A stretch of DNA of 64,000 nucleotides from Acidobacteriota bacterium (GTDB taxonomy: Bacteria > Acidobacteriota > Terriglobia > Terriglobales > Acidobacteriaceae), in contig QHZR01000107.1 of the NCBI GenBank assembly GCA_003224755.1, positions 1-64,000 on the forward strand, given 5' to 3'. The notes under the pieces are model-generated. The model worked only from the letters and a program-made list of their open reading frames with translations. It was not told where the DNA came from and did not search any database. Positions 26,446 through 35,046 of the stretch are shown here, piece after piece. The translations under genes were made by a program, and so were the position numbers. Positions within the stretch are counted from its first letter, which is position 1, and each line of letters opens with the position of its first letter.

Positions 26446-27675
26446 ATGAAAATGGTCCTGAGTGCGTTTGTAGTGGCGCTTTCAATTGCTGCATTAGGCT
26501 ACGAAGCCGGAATTCCTTACTTCGCTCGCTTGCGGAATCTTACGGTCTCAGCGCCGGACCGTCAGAACTACGTCGTCGTTGATCCGGACATCTGGAAGTT
26601 TTCCCGCAATGACCTCGCCGATCTTCGAATCTATGACCGCCAGTCGCAGGTTCCGTACGCCCTGATCAAGCAGAGCGGCGGCAGTTCAAACCAGGAAACG
26701 ACCGCCAAGATTCTGAACCTGGGCAGTGTCGGCGGGCACACTGAATTCGACCTTGATGTTGGCGGGTTACAGGAATACGAACGCGTGCGGCTGGAAATCG
26801 ACGCAAAGAATTTCATCAATGGCACACAGGTCCAAGGGCGCCGGAATTCCAATGATCGCTCCGGTAGCAATTTGGGCAGCAGCACGCTTTACGACTTCAC
26901 TGTGGAAGGCTTGGGATCAAACTTTGTTTTGAAGTTTCCGACCTCGAGTTTTCCATACCTGCACGTCCGTTTGTCGCCCGGTATCTTGCCGAGTCAGATC
27001 AAGCATGCCTTCGTTTCCAGTTTTTCTGAAACCAAGGCGGCATGGTCGGCGGCAGGAGAATGCAAACCAAGCACTGGCGGCCCGAAAGAAACTCTCTTCG
27101 AGTGCTCGCGGTTCGACGGCGTGCCGCTGGAACGTCTTGCATTCGATGTGCCGGCCAACACCATCAACTTCAATCGTACAGTTGTCATTTCCGAGAAGCA
27201 AGGAAATGAGATGGGGCGGGGCTCGATCCGCCGGGTGCAGCTAAACCGCGCGGGCCAATCCGTTGTGTCCGAAGATCTCACCCTCGAATTGTACGGACGA
27301 CCGGGAAACTCGGTGAAGGTCGCGATTCAGAATGGCGACGACAAGCCGTTGCCGATTGAGCACGTGCGGGCGCTCAGCTTTGAACGCCGCATTTATTTGG
27401 ACCCCGACGGCAAAACCAGTCTGCAGTTGTACTACGGAGACGCTGAGCTTGGATCCCCCGCCTATGACTACGCCAAATTCTTTCAGCCGAGCCCCAACGC
27501 GGGAGTGGCACAATTCGGATTGCCTGAAGCGAACCCGCAATTCACCGGACGCCCTGACGAGCGTCCATGGTCAGAACGCCATCAAGGCGTACTCTGGGCA
27601 GCGATGGTAGCAGCTGTGGCCTTACTGGGCGCTCTAGCTGTGCGCGGCATGAAGGGCAGCTCGGCCTCCAAATAA
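26446..27675 (+). CDS. DUF3999 exported membrane-anchored protein
   Basis: A 409-residue protein with an N-terminal signal or anchor (MKMVLSAFVVALSIAALGY), a large extracytoplasmic beta-rich region starting YFARLRNLTVSAPDRQNYVVVDPDIWKFSRNDLADLRIYD, and a C-terminal transmembrane helix (LWAAMVAAVALLGALAV) with a basic tail. This matches DUF3999, which regularly accompanies DUF2339. It is translated from the same mRNA as the DUF2339 gene (three-base gap). The large domain would face the periplasm. Function unknown. Confidence 0.88.
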   Translation: MKMVLSAFVVALSIAALGYEAGIPYFARLRNLTVSAPDRQNYVVVDPDIWKFSRNDLADLRIYDRQSQVPYALIKQSGGSSNQETTAKILNLGSVGGHTEFDLDVGGLQEYERVRLEIDAKNFINGTQVQGRRNSNDRSGSNLGSSTLYDFTVEGLGSNFVLKFPTSSFPYLHVRLSPGILPSQIKHAFVSSFSETKAAWSAAGECKPSTGGPKETLFECSRFDGVPLERLAFDVPANTINFNRTVVISEKQGNEMGRGSIRRVQLNRAGQSVVSEDLTLELYGRPGNSVKVAIQNGDDKPLPIEHVRALSFERRIYLDPDGKTSLQLYYGDAELGSPAYDYAKFFQPSPNAGVAQFGLPEANPQFTGRPDERPWSERHQGVLWAAMVAAVALLGALAVRGMKGSSASK

Positions 27676-27787
27676 CCACTATCACTTCTGCCGCGCGTCG
27701 TTTTGCTCAAGAAACTTGGTAGGTCCCTGGAGACTAAGCTGCAGTCCGGTGGCAAAACTGGAAGACGGAATAGCAAACCGAATTGCC

Positions 27788-28300
27788 CTAAATCGTTACC
27801 GCGATGCGGTCGCACTCGGCGCAGAAATTGCTGAACCACTTTTCGAGCATGCCCTTGACGACAATTCGCGAGTCGTGGCCTTGGGGGCACAATTCCGCGC
27901 CGGTAAGTTCAATCCAAGTTGTGATTCTTGTCCCGCCCCCGGCGAACGGGTCGAAAAGGACCCATTGTTCCATTGTGTATCCGCGAACGTGATTGATCCA
28001 CGCGACGCATCGGGGCGGCGTGCACACGGTGATTACGCGGTCTAGCCTGGCGCGCACGGGATACACGATGTCGAACTGCATTCGGCTACCGGGCGTCCAG
28101 GGAGAACCCTTCCATTCGACCGGCGAACCGTACACATTGGAGAAAGACTGCCAGCGTTTCCAATCGGAGAAGATCTTCCATGCTAAATCACACGGGGCTT
28201 TGGTATAGACGATGTAGTCAATGCGTGCTATCTCTGATCTCGAGTTGGTAGCACACAAATCCGGCATGAGGCCACGATTGGGCCTGGGCGAAAAACTCAT
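27788..28300 (-). CDS. SRPBCC (START/Bet v1-like) domain protein
   Basis: A 170-residue protein with the helix-grip fold pattern: IDYIVYTKAPCDLAWKIFSDWKRWQSFSNVY, the central strand WTPGSRMQF and the C-terminal helix VVKGMLEKWFSNFCAECD. Such proteins bind hydrophobic ligands or act as cyclases; many single-domain bacterial members are uncharacterised. Met12 (base 28267) is an alternative start. It is divergent from a TetR regulator across 234 bases holding several palindromes, so it is the likely target of that regulator. Confidence 0.83.
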   Translation of the reverse strand: MSFSPRPNRGLMPDLCATNSRSEIARIDYIVYTKAPCDLAWKIFSDWKRWQSFSNVYGSPVEWKGSPWTPGSRMQFDIVYPVRARLDRVITVCTPPRCVAWINHVRGYTMEQWVLFDPFAGGGTRITTWIELTGAELCPQGHDSRIVVKGMLEKWFSNFCAECDRIAVTI

Positions 28301-28314
28301 ACTCTGTGTAACAC

Positions 28315-28326
28315 CTTTCTAGAAAG
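28315..28326. promoter_or_regulatory. Perfect 12-base palindrome CTTTCTAGAAAG
   Basis: This palindrome lies 14 bases before the ATG of the SRPBCC gene on the minus strand. It could be an operator or a small leader hairpin. It differs from the TTAACA-type palindromes near the TetR gene. Confidence 0.35.
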
Positions 28327-28405
28327 AATCGGATGGACAAGCGCTGCGGGAACTCCCGGCGCAGTCCGGCATGGGGACCCAAAGCAAGCCGCACACTTAA
28401 TAAGT

Positions 28406-28442
28406 TGTGGACTTCCCAGAGGATTGCTCTGGAAAATCCACA
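28406..28442 (-). other. 16-base-pair hairpin in the SRPBCC/TetR divergent region
   Basis: Arms at 28406-28421 and 28427-28442 are complementary at 14 of 16 positions around the five-base loop GATTG. As minus-strand RNA the two remaining positions become G-U pairs, so the full 16-pair stem can form (arms beginning UGUGGAUUUUCC and CUCUGGGAAGUCC). It is 106 bases upstream of the SRPBCC start, on its strand. No U-tract follows. It may be a leader RNA structure, a processing site or a protein-binding palindrome. Confidence 0.6.
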
Positions 28443-28465
28443 GGGGAGGGCTTACAATCAATACA

Positions 28466-28495
28466 TTAACAGTGTAATGTTAACGATGTCAACAT
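28466..28495. promoter_or_regulatory. Overlapping inverted repeats, probable TetR operator
   Basis: Two overlapping dyads lie 40-70 bases before the TetR gene. TTAACAGTGTAATGTTAA (28466-28483) has perfect six-base arms TTAACA/TGTTAA. ATGTTAACGATGTCAACAT (28477-28495) has eight-base arms with one mismatch. Divergent TetR regulators usually bind such sites between themselves and their target, here the SRPBCC gene. Confidence 0.65.
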
Positions 28496-28534
28496 AATTA
28501 AATCGTTTTTATAGCTTCTTGCGAGGTTCGACCT

Positions 28535-29122
28535 ATGCCGCGTCATATTGATCCAGACCTAGAAGGACGCATCCTGGAAGCAGCCCGCAAGCTGTGGCGC
28601 AAGGGCGGAGAGAAGTCCTTAAGTATGAGGACGATAGCGAAATTGGCCGGCACCAATACGCCAGCGTTGTACCGCCGGTTCCGCAATCGGGACGATATCC
28701 TTCGAGCGATGGTTCAATCCTATCAGCAGGAAGTCGCCAAGCAGCTTCGGCCGTGCGGTTCTCTACAAGAGATGGCGAAAAGGTACGTCAACTACGCGTT
28801 GAGGTATCCGCACGAGCATCAGCTGATGATGTCCGGACTGCTCGCTCGCACAACCAAGCTTCGGCCAAATTTCGAATTCGCCCTGAGCCGAACGGCCGAA
28901 TGGCTAGGCGGGGATGGCAATGAACATCGCAGCCTCATACTCGCTATCATCGCGCTCATCGACGGAGTCGTTCTTTTGAAGCACACCGGCTGGGTTCGAG
29001 AAGAGGATTCCTCAGCACTAAGCGCAGGCTTTGTCAAAGCGCTGGACGTGCTCGTCCAAAATGAATTGCAATTTCGAACTGCGGGGAGCACAGAACTGCT
29101 GACGGACGGTAACCGACACTGA
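28535..29122 (+). CDS. TetR/AcrR-family transcriptional regulator
   Basis: A 195-residue protein with the TetR DNA-binding domain at residues 10-57 (ILEAARKLWRKGGEKSLSMRTIAKLAGTNTPALYRRFRNRDDILRAM). A C-terminal helical ligand domain includes RYPHEHQLMMSG and a hydrophobic helix LILAIIALIDGVVLL. Ligand unknown. It is divergent from the SRPBCC gene, with operator-like palindromes in between, and probably represses both. It converges on ftsK with ten bases between stops. Confidence 0.9.
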   Translation: MPRHIDPDLEGRILEAARKLWRKGGEKSLSMRTIAKLAGTNTPALYRRFRNRDDILRAMVQSYQQEVAKQLRPCGSLQEMAKRYVNYALRYPHEHQLMMSGLLARTTKLRPNFEFALSRTAEWLGGDGNEHRSLILAIIALIDGVVLLKHTGWVREEDSSALSAGFVKALDVLVQNELQFRTAGSTELLTDGNRH

Positions 29123-29132
29123 TATTTGGACC

Positions 29133-31511
29133 CTAGCGCATCGATTCTTCTACTTCAGTAATCCAATCGGGACGCTTCAACACTTCGCGGGGCTTGGGGC
29201 CGTCTGCTGCGCCCACAATTCCGTCGCGTTCCATTAAATCAATCAAGTGCGCGGCACGTCCGTAGCCGACTCGCAAGCGCCGCTGCAGCAGGGAAGTGGA
29301 GGCCTTTCCAAACTCGATCACCAGGCGTACGGCATCGTTGTACATCGGATCGTTGTCATCAGCATCTGGATCGCCGTCGCCGCCACCAGCAACGCCTTCC
29401 CGCTCTTCTTTGGGAACTTCGAGAAATTTCTGCTCGTATTCGGCTGTGCCTTGAGAGCGCCAGAACTCGACGACCGCTGCAATTTCCTTCTCGGTGACAA
29501 ATGGCGCGTGCAGCCGGTGGACTCGGGCAGAACCTGAAGGAAGGTAAAGCATGTCGCCCCGACCGAGCAGGGCTTCGGCTCCGTTAGCGTCAAGGATGGT
29601 TCGCGAATCAACTTTAGTTGCGACACGGAAAGAGATGCGCGCAGGGAAGTTGGCTTTGATGAGCCCGGTGATTACGTCCACCGAGGGCCGCTGCGTCGCG
29701 AGTACAAGATGGATCCCAACCGCGCGCGCCATCTGCGCGAGGCGGGTGATCGATTCCTCAACGTTACCGGCGTCGAGCATCATCAGGTCGGCTAGCTCGT
29801 CAATGATGATGACAATGTAAGGAATCGGCCGCTCATCACTTCCCTCGGCGAAGAGGCTCGGGGTTTCGGCATCGTCAAAAAGGCGGTTGTACTGATCTAT
29901 GTTTCTGACGCCCTTTTCCGCGAGCAGCTTCAGACGACGTTCCATCTCACGGACGGCATTGCGCAAGGCGTTCGCAGCCAGCTTCGGCTCCGTGATGATC
30001 GGAGTGTACAGATGCGGCACGCCTTCGTAGTTGCCGAGTTCGAGGCGCTTAGGATCTACCAGAACGAGCCGTACTTGATCGGGAGTCGCCTTGTAGAGGA
30101 TCGACATGATCATGGCATTGATTGCCACGCTCTTGCCTGTTCCGGTTGATCCCGCAATCAGCAGGTGCGGCATTCCGGATAATTCTGCCGTGACGATACG
30201 TCCATTGATGTCTTTGCCGAGGGCCAGCGTAAGTTTCGACTTCGTCCCAATAAATTCGGAGGACTCAATGTTCTCCCGCAGCCATATGATTTCGCGATCA
30301 CGGTTCGGCACCTGAATTCCGACGGTGCTCTTGCCGGCCATGCGCTCGATCAGGATGCTTTCGGCTTTCATGGCCAGGCAAAGATCGTCGGTGAGGTTGG
30401 TCAGTCGACTGTACTTGATACCAGCTTCCGGTTTGAATTCGAAAGTCGTGACTACTGGGCCGGGATTGATCTGCGTGACCTGGCCGTGGACATCGAACTC
30501 TGCATATTTTGCGGTGAGGACTTGAGCCAGCAATTTGAGCTCGTCGGCATCAATAATCTGCTGCTCATCGGCGCGGTGGAGGAGGCTGCTCGGCGGAAGT
30601 TTGTAACCGCCTGCAAGACGTGGCATGGTAGTTTTTGCTTTGGTTATACTGTCGGCGCGCTCAGTGACTTCCACATTTTGTTCGGCTAAGGTGGGGCGGG
30701 CGCCCACGCCCGCCAAACCGCCCGCTTTACCTGGGGCTTGTTCTTCCTCCTCGGCAAATCTCTCGATTCCGGTCCGTCGCGGCTCAGGTGAAGGTGCCGG
30801 TATGGGAGCCCCAGCCCGCGCCGGAACCACCTGTGCCTGAATCGAAGGCTTGGCGGCGCGGCGCTTGTCCAACTCTTTTTGCATCTTCTTGCGCAGCCGG
30901 GCTTCTTGCCAGTCGCGGTAGCGATCACGCAGTGCAATGACGAAAGAGAACCGAGTTGCTGCCCACACTCGCGCTTGCGAGAACGAAAATGCGGTACAGA
31001 AATAGAGCGCCACCGCAAGCATGGTGGTGGAAACTATCCAAGCTCCGGCAAGATTGAAGTAGTGGATGAGCATGTCGCCGAAGACGCGGCCAAGCAATCC
31101 TTCGAGCGGGACTGCTCCCAACCACCGCAGATGTCCGGGTAGAAGATCCAGTAGCGCCGGCACGAACATCAGCAGCCAGATTCCGCCAAGTGTTTTGGCA
31201 GTCGGCGAAACAACTTTCAGCGAGCGGAACCAGCGAACGCCCATCGCGACCGAGAAAATCGGCAGCAGAAACGCTCCGATGCCGAAAAACTGCAAGAGCA
31301 GGTCGGCGCCGAGCGCTCCGACAATGCCAACCCAGTTTCGCGCCACGCGCGAACCGGTGAGAACCGAGGCGCTGTTCAGCGAGGGATCGAGCGGAGAATA
31401 CGATGCCAGCGCAAGGAAGAGGAGGAGCGCGGAGACGCACAAAAGAAACCCGAGCAACTCGTTGAGCCGCCGGTTGTTGGTCGGATTAAAAATGCGACCG
31501 ATGAACTTCAT
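29133..31511 (-). CDS. ftsK: DNA translocase FtsK/SpoIIIE
   Basis: The 792-residue protein has four N-terminal transmembrane helices (about residues 20-175), a Pro/Ala-rich linker (about 200-290), the FtsK motor with Walker A GSTGTGKS and Walker B IVIIIDELADLMM, and the C-terminal gamma winged helix (RLVIEFGKASTSLLQRRLRVGYGRAAHLIDLMERDGIVG). It pumps chromosome termini through the division septum and activates XerCD at dif. The linker is encoded partly by a GC-rich hairpin repeat (30695-30714), which also occurs between genes elsewhere in the window. Length is typical for the short-linker SpoIIIE type. Confidence 0.97.
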   Translation of the reverse strand: MKFIGRIFNPTNNRRLNELLGFLLCVSALLLFLALASYSPLDPSLNSASVLTGSRVARNWVGIVGALGADLLLQFFGIGAFLLPIFSVAMGVRWFRSLKVVSPTAKTLGGIWLLMFVPALLDLLPGHLRWLGAVPLEGLLGRVFGDMLIHYFNLAGAWIVSTTMLAVALYFCTAFSFSQARVWAATRFSFVIALRDRYRDWQEARLRKKMQKELDKRRAAKPSIQAQVVPARAGAPIPAPSPEPRRTGIERFAEEEEQAPGKAGGLAGVGARPTLAEQNVEVTERADSITKAKTTMPRLAGGYKLPPSSLLHRADEQQIIDADELKLLAQVLTAKYAEFDVHGQVTQINPGPVVTTFEFKPEAGIKYSRLTNLTDDLCLAMKAESILIERMAGKSTVGIQVPNRDREIIWLRENIESSEFIGTKSKLTLALGKDINGRIVTAELSGMPHLLIAGSTGTGKSVAINAMIMSILYKATPDQVRLVLVDPKRLELGNYEGVPHLYTPIITEPKLAANALRNAVREMERRLKLLAEKGVRNIDQYNRLFDDAETPSLFAEGSDERPIPYIVIIIDELADLMMLDAGNVEESITRLAQMARAVGIHLVLATQRPSVDVITGLIKANFPARISFRVATKVDSRTILDANGAEALLGRGDMLYLPSGSARVHRLHAPFVTEKEIAAVVEFWRSQGTAEYEQKFLEVPKEEREGVAGGGDGDPDADDNDPMYNDAVRLVIEFGKASTSLLQRRLRVGYGRAAHLIDLMERDGIVGAADGPKPREVLKRPDWITEVEESMR
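30695..30714. repeat. GC-rich hairpin repeat inside ftsK linker
   Basis: GGCGGGCG-CCCA-CGCCCGCC is a perfect eight-base stem with a four-base loop. It matches the intergenic copies at 31545-31564 and 51507-51526 in arm and loop pattern. Here it is translated within the disordered linker of FtsK (antisense strand encodes Ala/Gly/Val/Arg/Pro). Confidence 0.7.
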
Positions 31512-31544
31512 AATGGCATGGGAGGTGTGGCAATCACCATGTGG

Positions 31545-31564
31545 CGCGGGCGCCCTCGCCCGCG
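31545..31564. repeat. GC-rich hairpin repeat, intergenic
   Basis: CGCGGGCG-CCCT-CGCCCGCG is a perfect eight-base stem with a four-base loop, upstream of ftsK. It belongs to the same family as the copies at 30695 and 51507. It lies in a 174-base gap with no gene. Confidence 0.7.
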
Positions 31565-31685
31565 ATTCCTGTTATCGACACCCCACCCAACGCCAGAGCC
31601 AGATAATTATTACAAGAGGAATGCCGAAGGGCAATGACCAGTTTGGGACAGGATCGGTTAGTTTTCTTGTCGGGTTGCAAAACAT

Positions 31686-31961
31686 CTAGCGCGGACTCCA
31701 GAGCGCTAGGCGCAACGGTCCAAGGTCGATCTCCTCGGGTCGCGTTGTTGCCAAGGTATCGACCAATACACCTTTCCGGATTAAGCCAACTAACGCTACA
31801 TGAACCTCTTCTTCCGGAGCATCGGATCCGAAGTTCAAGATTGCTCTCTCAATGATGGGGAACCAGAGATACGCATACCATCCTATGTTATCGATAGTCA
31901 CGAGTATCTTTGCCTCGAGCTCTGAGAAATGAAACCTCTGGTTTTCTTCCATCATCGCCAT
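31686..31961 (-). CDS. Hypothetical 91-residue protein, possibly winged-helix
   Basis: The product (MAMMEENQRFHFSELEAKI...) has an alternating helix pattern ending in a possible wing (VHVALVGLIRKGVLVDTLATT), which vaguely resembles small winged-helix proteins. There is no recognised family. Met3 or Met4 are possible starts; no strong ribosome site is seen. It lies between FtsK and the alpha-galactosidase on the same strand, with gaps of 54 and 174 bases, so it may be transcribed on its own. Confidence 0.6.
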   Translation of the reverse strand: MAMMEENQRFHFSELEAKILVTIDNIGWYAYLWFPIIERAILNFGSDAPEEEVHVALVGLIRKGVLVDTLATTRPEEIDLGPLRLALWSPR

Positions 31962-32015
31962 TCGTCGTCTTATGCCCGTCAGGTTCGTGTGCGTTGTTCC
32001 TGAACAGGCATGCGA

Positions 32016-33221
32016 TCACGGTCGCACCGTCACCATCACCAGCCCATGGCTCTCCACCGCCGCGGAATACTTTTCCGCAAACTTCCCCAAATTTTTATGT
32101 GCCCACAAATCCCGCACCGTTGCGCCCAGGTGTGCCGGATAGCCGATCTGCTCCCAGGTCATAGTAATGTCATGCGATGAAGCGCCGCGGTTGAGCAGAA
32201 TCACGGCGCGGCTACCGTCTTGCAATTGCTTGCTCCAGATCTCTAGATCGCCATCTTTCCACACTCGGCGGCCCTGACGACCGAGGGGGTCTTGATCGAT
32301 GGCGATGACTTCTTTGTTGGTGAGGATGTCGTGAATTTCCGGAGTCATGCTCCGCAGATCATTTCCCGCTATGAGCGGCGCCGCCATCAGCGCCCACAGA
32401 CTGAAGTGGGAGCGATATTCGGTCGTGGTCATGCCGCCATTGCCGACTTCGAGCATGTCTGGATCGTTCCAGTGTCCCGGGCCCGCATGGGAATACAATT
32501 CGGCGTTTGCGTCAACGATGTCGAGCATGCCATTACTGCAGCAGTTGCCTGGACTCCATTCCTTCTTGCCGGCCCAGCGGTCCTGAATGTCGTCCGTGGT
32601 GCGCCAGAGATTTCCCCCGACTTCTTTGCCCCAGAGCCACGGCTGCGCCTTTCCCCACTCACAGATACTCAGCACGATGGGGCGACCGCTGGCATCCAGG
32701 GCCTGACGAATATTTGCGTAGGAGGAGCGCGCATCTTGTCCAGGCAAAGTGTTGCACCAGTCGTATTTCAAATAATCGACGCCCCATGAGGCGTAGGTGC
32801 GAGCGTCCTGATACTCGTGACCAAGACCGGCGGGCCGTTTCTGGCAGGTCATGGTCCCGGCATCGGAATAAATGCCGAATTTCAACCCGACGGAGTGTAC
32901 GTAGTCTGCGACGGCCTTCATTCCATTCGGGAACCGCTGCGGATCAACGACGATGGTTCCGTTCGCGTCTCGCGAGACCTGCCAACAATCGTCAATCACG
33001 ACGTATTGATACCCGGCATCCTTCATGCCCGACTTGACCATGGCGTCTGCCATGCCGCGCACCAGTTCATCGCTCACATTGCAGGCGAACTTATTCCAGG
33101 TGTTCCATCCCATGGGCGGCGTGAGTGCCAGGCCTTTGGAGACGGGGTTTTGCTGCGCGAAGAGTGTCCCGACCACTTGTGATGTGACGAAAAATATCAA
33201 CGTAAACAATTTTCTGCGCAT
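32016..33221 (-). CDS. Alpha-galactosidase, glycoside hydrolase family 27
   Basis: The 401-residue exported enzyme has a signal peptide (MRRKLFTLIFFVTSQVVGTLFAQ), then the GH27 barrel: LTPPMGWNTWNKFAC, YQYVVIDDCW, nucleophile Asp154 in YLKYDWCN and acid/base Asp211 in WRTTDDIQDRW, with WNDPDMLEVGN. A C-terminal beta-sandwich domain starts near residue 310. It removes terminal alpha-galactose from oligosaccharides or plant polysaccharides by a retaining mechanism, in the periplasm or outside. It is divergent from the PD40 protein across 117 bases. Confidence 0.95.
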   Translation of the reverse strand: MRRKLFTLIFFVTSQVVGTLFAQQNPVSKGLALTPPMGWNTWNKFACNVSDELVRGMADAMVKSGMKDAGYQYVVIDDCWQVSRDANGTIVVDPQRFPNGMKAVADYVHSVGLKFGIYSDAGTMTCQKRPAGLGHEYQDARTYASWGVDYLKYDWCNTLPGQDARSSYANIRQALDASGRPIVLSICEWGKAQPWLWGKEVGGNLWRTTDDIQDRWAGKKEWSPGNCCSNGMLDIVDANAELYSHAGPGHWNDPDMLEVGNGGMTTTEYRSHFSLWALMAAPLIAGNDLRSMTPEIHDILTNKEVIAIDQDPLGRQGRRVWKDGDLEIWSKQLQDGSRAVILLNRGASSHDITMTWEQIGYPAHLGATVRDLWAHKNLGKFAEKYSAAVESHGLVMVTVRP

Positions 33222-33338
33222 GATTACTTGGCCTCGAATAATCGCAGATATTTCTACCAGAACTCAGAGTTGGGTGGAAGGCCGCCGTTTGACAATCTCA
33301 GCCAGGGCCTCTAACTTGTCTGCCTGCGGAGAGTACTG

Positions 33339-34982
33339 ATGAGCGAATCGTCGTTGCCGATTGAAAATCCCCGCCCAAGCAGGGCTTGGATGGGACACCC
33401 TCGATTTTTTGTAGTGCTGGCATGGTGCCTTCTTGTGGCGGCGCTCGCGGGTGCGCAAGAACCGGTTGGGAGTTTCGAGAACCATTCAGATGTCGGGACG
33501 GTGCTGCATGCGGGCACCGCGACTTACGATCCTGCCAAGAAAACTTACATGCTCACCGGCAGTGGCGAGAACATGTGGGCTGTGAAGGACGCGTTTCAGT
33601 TTGCGTGGAAGAAGATTTCTGGTGACGTTGAATTGGCCGCCGACATTAACTTCGCCAACTCCTCCGGCAATCCGCATAAGAAAGCAGTGCTGGTTTTTCG
33701 GCAGTCCCTCGATGCGGATTCGGTTTATGTAGATGTCGCATTGCACAGCAGCGGGCTGATTGCATTGCAATATCGGGATGAGAAGGGAGCAATGACGGGC
33801 GAGGTTCAATCCTCTACTACATGGGCTGGCACGGCGGGAGACGTAGCCTCTAGTCCCCATCGCCTACGCCTCATACGGCGAGGTGCCTACATCTACCTGT
33901 CCATTGGTGCTCGATCTCACTATGACGGCGAATCCATTCGGATTCCACTCCAGGGCGATTTTTACGCGGGGATCGGTGTCTGTTCCCACGATAAGGATGC
34001 GGTCGAGCAGGCGACTTTCGCCAACGTTGAATTGAAACCAATCGCCCCATCTCCGGACCAGCGCGTGCTTTACAGTACGCTTGAGACTGTGCCGGTCTCA
34101 TCCGGTGACCGCCAGGTCGTTTACTTTGCCGAGGGACGCTTCGAAGCGCCGAACTGGTCGCGCGATGGGAAGCATCTCCTCTTCAATCGCAACGGGCACC
34201 TGGAGAAGCTTCCGTGTTCAGGAGGGAAGCCCGAACTCCTCGACACCGGTTTCGCCAATCGCCTCAACAACGACCACGGCATTTCTCCCGACGGCACCAT
34301 GCTCGCTTTCAGCGACAACTCACAGGAAACAAAATCAGCTGACGGGAAGGCCGGTCACGATTCGCTCGTGTATGTGATGCCGATTTCAGGCGGCACGCCG
34401 AAGCGGCTTACTCCAACAGGCCCATCGTATTGGCATGGCTGGTCGCCGGATGGCAAGACGCTCGCATTCGTCGGACAACGAAACGGCGACTTCGATATCT
34501 ATACGATCCCGGTGAGCGGCGGCGACGAAACTCGCCTCACCACCGCGAAGGGCCTTGACGATGGGCCCGAGTATTCGCCCGATGGGAAGTACATCTACTT
34601 CAACTCCGAGCGCACCGGTCACATGCAGATTTGGCGGATGAAGGCAGATGGCGGTGAGCAGGAACAGGTCTTCTCCGATGAGTACAACAACTGGTTTCCG
34701 CACATTTCGCCGGATGGAAAGTGGATGGTGTTTCTAACTTACGAAAAGGACGTGACCGGACATCCAGAAAACAAAGATGTGATGCTGCGGTTAATGAACT
34801 TGGATGACAAGAAGGTCACCGTGCTCGCGAAATTGTTTGGCGGGCAGGGAACTATTAACGTTCCCTCCTGGTCACCAGATAGCAAGTTCGTGGCATTTGT
34901 TAGCTATCAGTTCATTGCGGCAGAGGATGCGCAAGGATCCCAGCCAATCAGCACTGAACACGTAGGGCGGAGCCTGTCCTGA
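33339..34982 (+). CDS. Exported DUF1349-like plus PD40/TolB-type propeller protein
   Basis: The 547-residue protein has a signal peptide ([18 protein letters not shown], preceded by a 22-residue n-region) and a concanavalin-like domain resembling DUF1349 (about 45-230: [31 protein letters not shown]). A propeller follows with repeated S-PDG or W-S-PDG motifs ([57 protein letters not shown]), as in TolB. It likely binds carbohydrate or protein partners in the periplasm; no catalytic residues are seen. GGAGA lies upstream of the ATG. The last residues (HVGRSLS) are encoded by a dispersed repeat that has moved into or formed the 3' end. Confidence 0.8.
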   Translation: MSESSLPIENPRPSRAWMGHPRFFVVLAWCLLVAALAGAQEPVGSFENHSDVGTVLHAGTATYDPAKKTYMLTGSGENMWAVKDAFQFAWKKISGDVELAADINFANSSGNPHKKAVLVFRQSLDADSVYVDVALHSSGLIALQYRDEKGAMTGEVQSSTTWAGTAGDVASSPHRLRLIRRGAYIYLSIGARSHYDGESIRIPLQGDFYAGIGVCSHDKDAVEQATFANVELKPIAPSPDQRVLYSTLETVPVSSGDRQVVYFAEGRFEAPNWSRDGKHLLFNRNGHLEKLPCSGGKPELLDTGFANRLNNDHGISPDGTMLAFSDNSQETKSADGKAGHDSLVYVMPISGGTPKRLTPTGPSYWHGWSPDGKTLAFVGQRNGDFDIYTIPVSGGDETRLTTAKGLDDGPEYSPDGKYIYFNSERTGHMQIWRMKADGGEQEQVFSDEYNNWFPHISPDGKWMVFLTYEKDVTGHPENKDVMLRLMNLDDKKVTVLAKLFGGQGTINVPSWSPDSKFVAFVSYQFIAAEDAQGSQPISTEHVGRSLS

Positions 34983-35012
34983 GCGGAGCCGAAGGATGCC
35001 CTCACCCGCCCA

Positions 35013-35034
35013 CCCCGGACGAGGGTGTCCGGGG
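35013..35034. terminator. Perfect CCCCGGAC hairpin between convergent genes
   Basis: CCCCGGAC-GAGGGT-GTCCGGGG has an eight-base perfect stem and a six-base loop, between the convergent PD40 protein and esterase genes. No long T-run follows on either side. It directly follows the repeat segment CACGTAGGG...CCCTCACCCGCC (34958-35010). Likely a bidirectional terminator or part of the repeat. Confidence 0.6.
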
Positions 35035-35046
35035 CTCGTATTCCCC

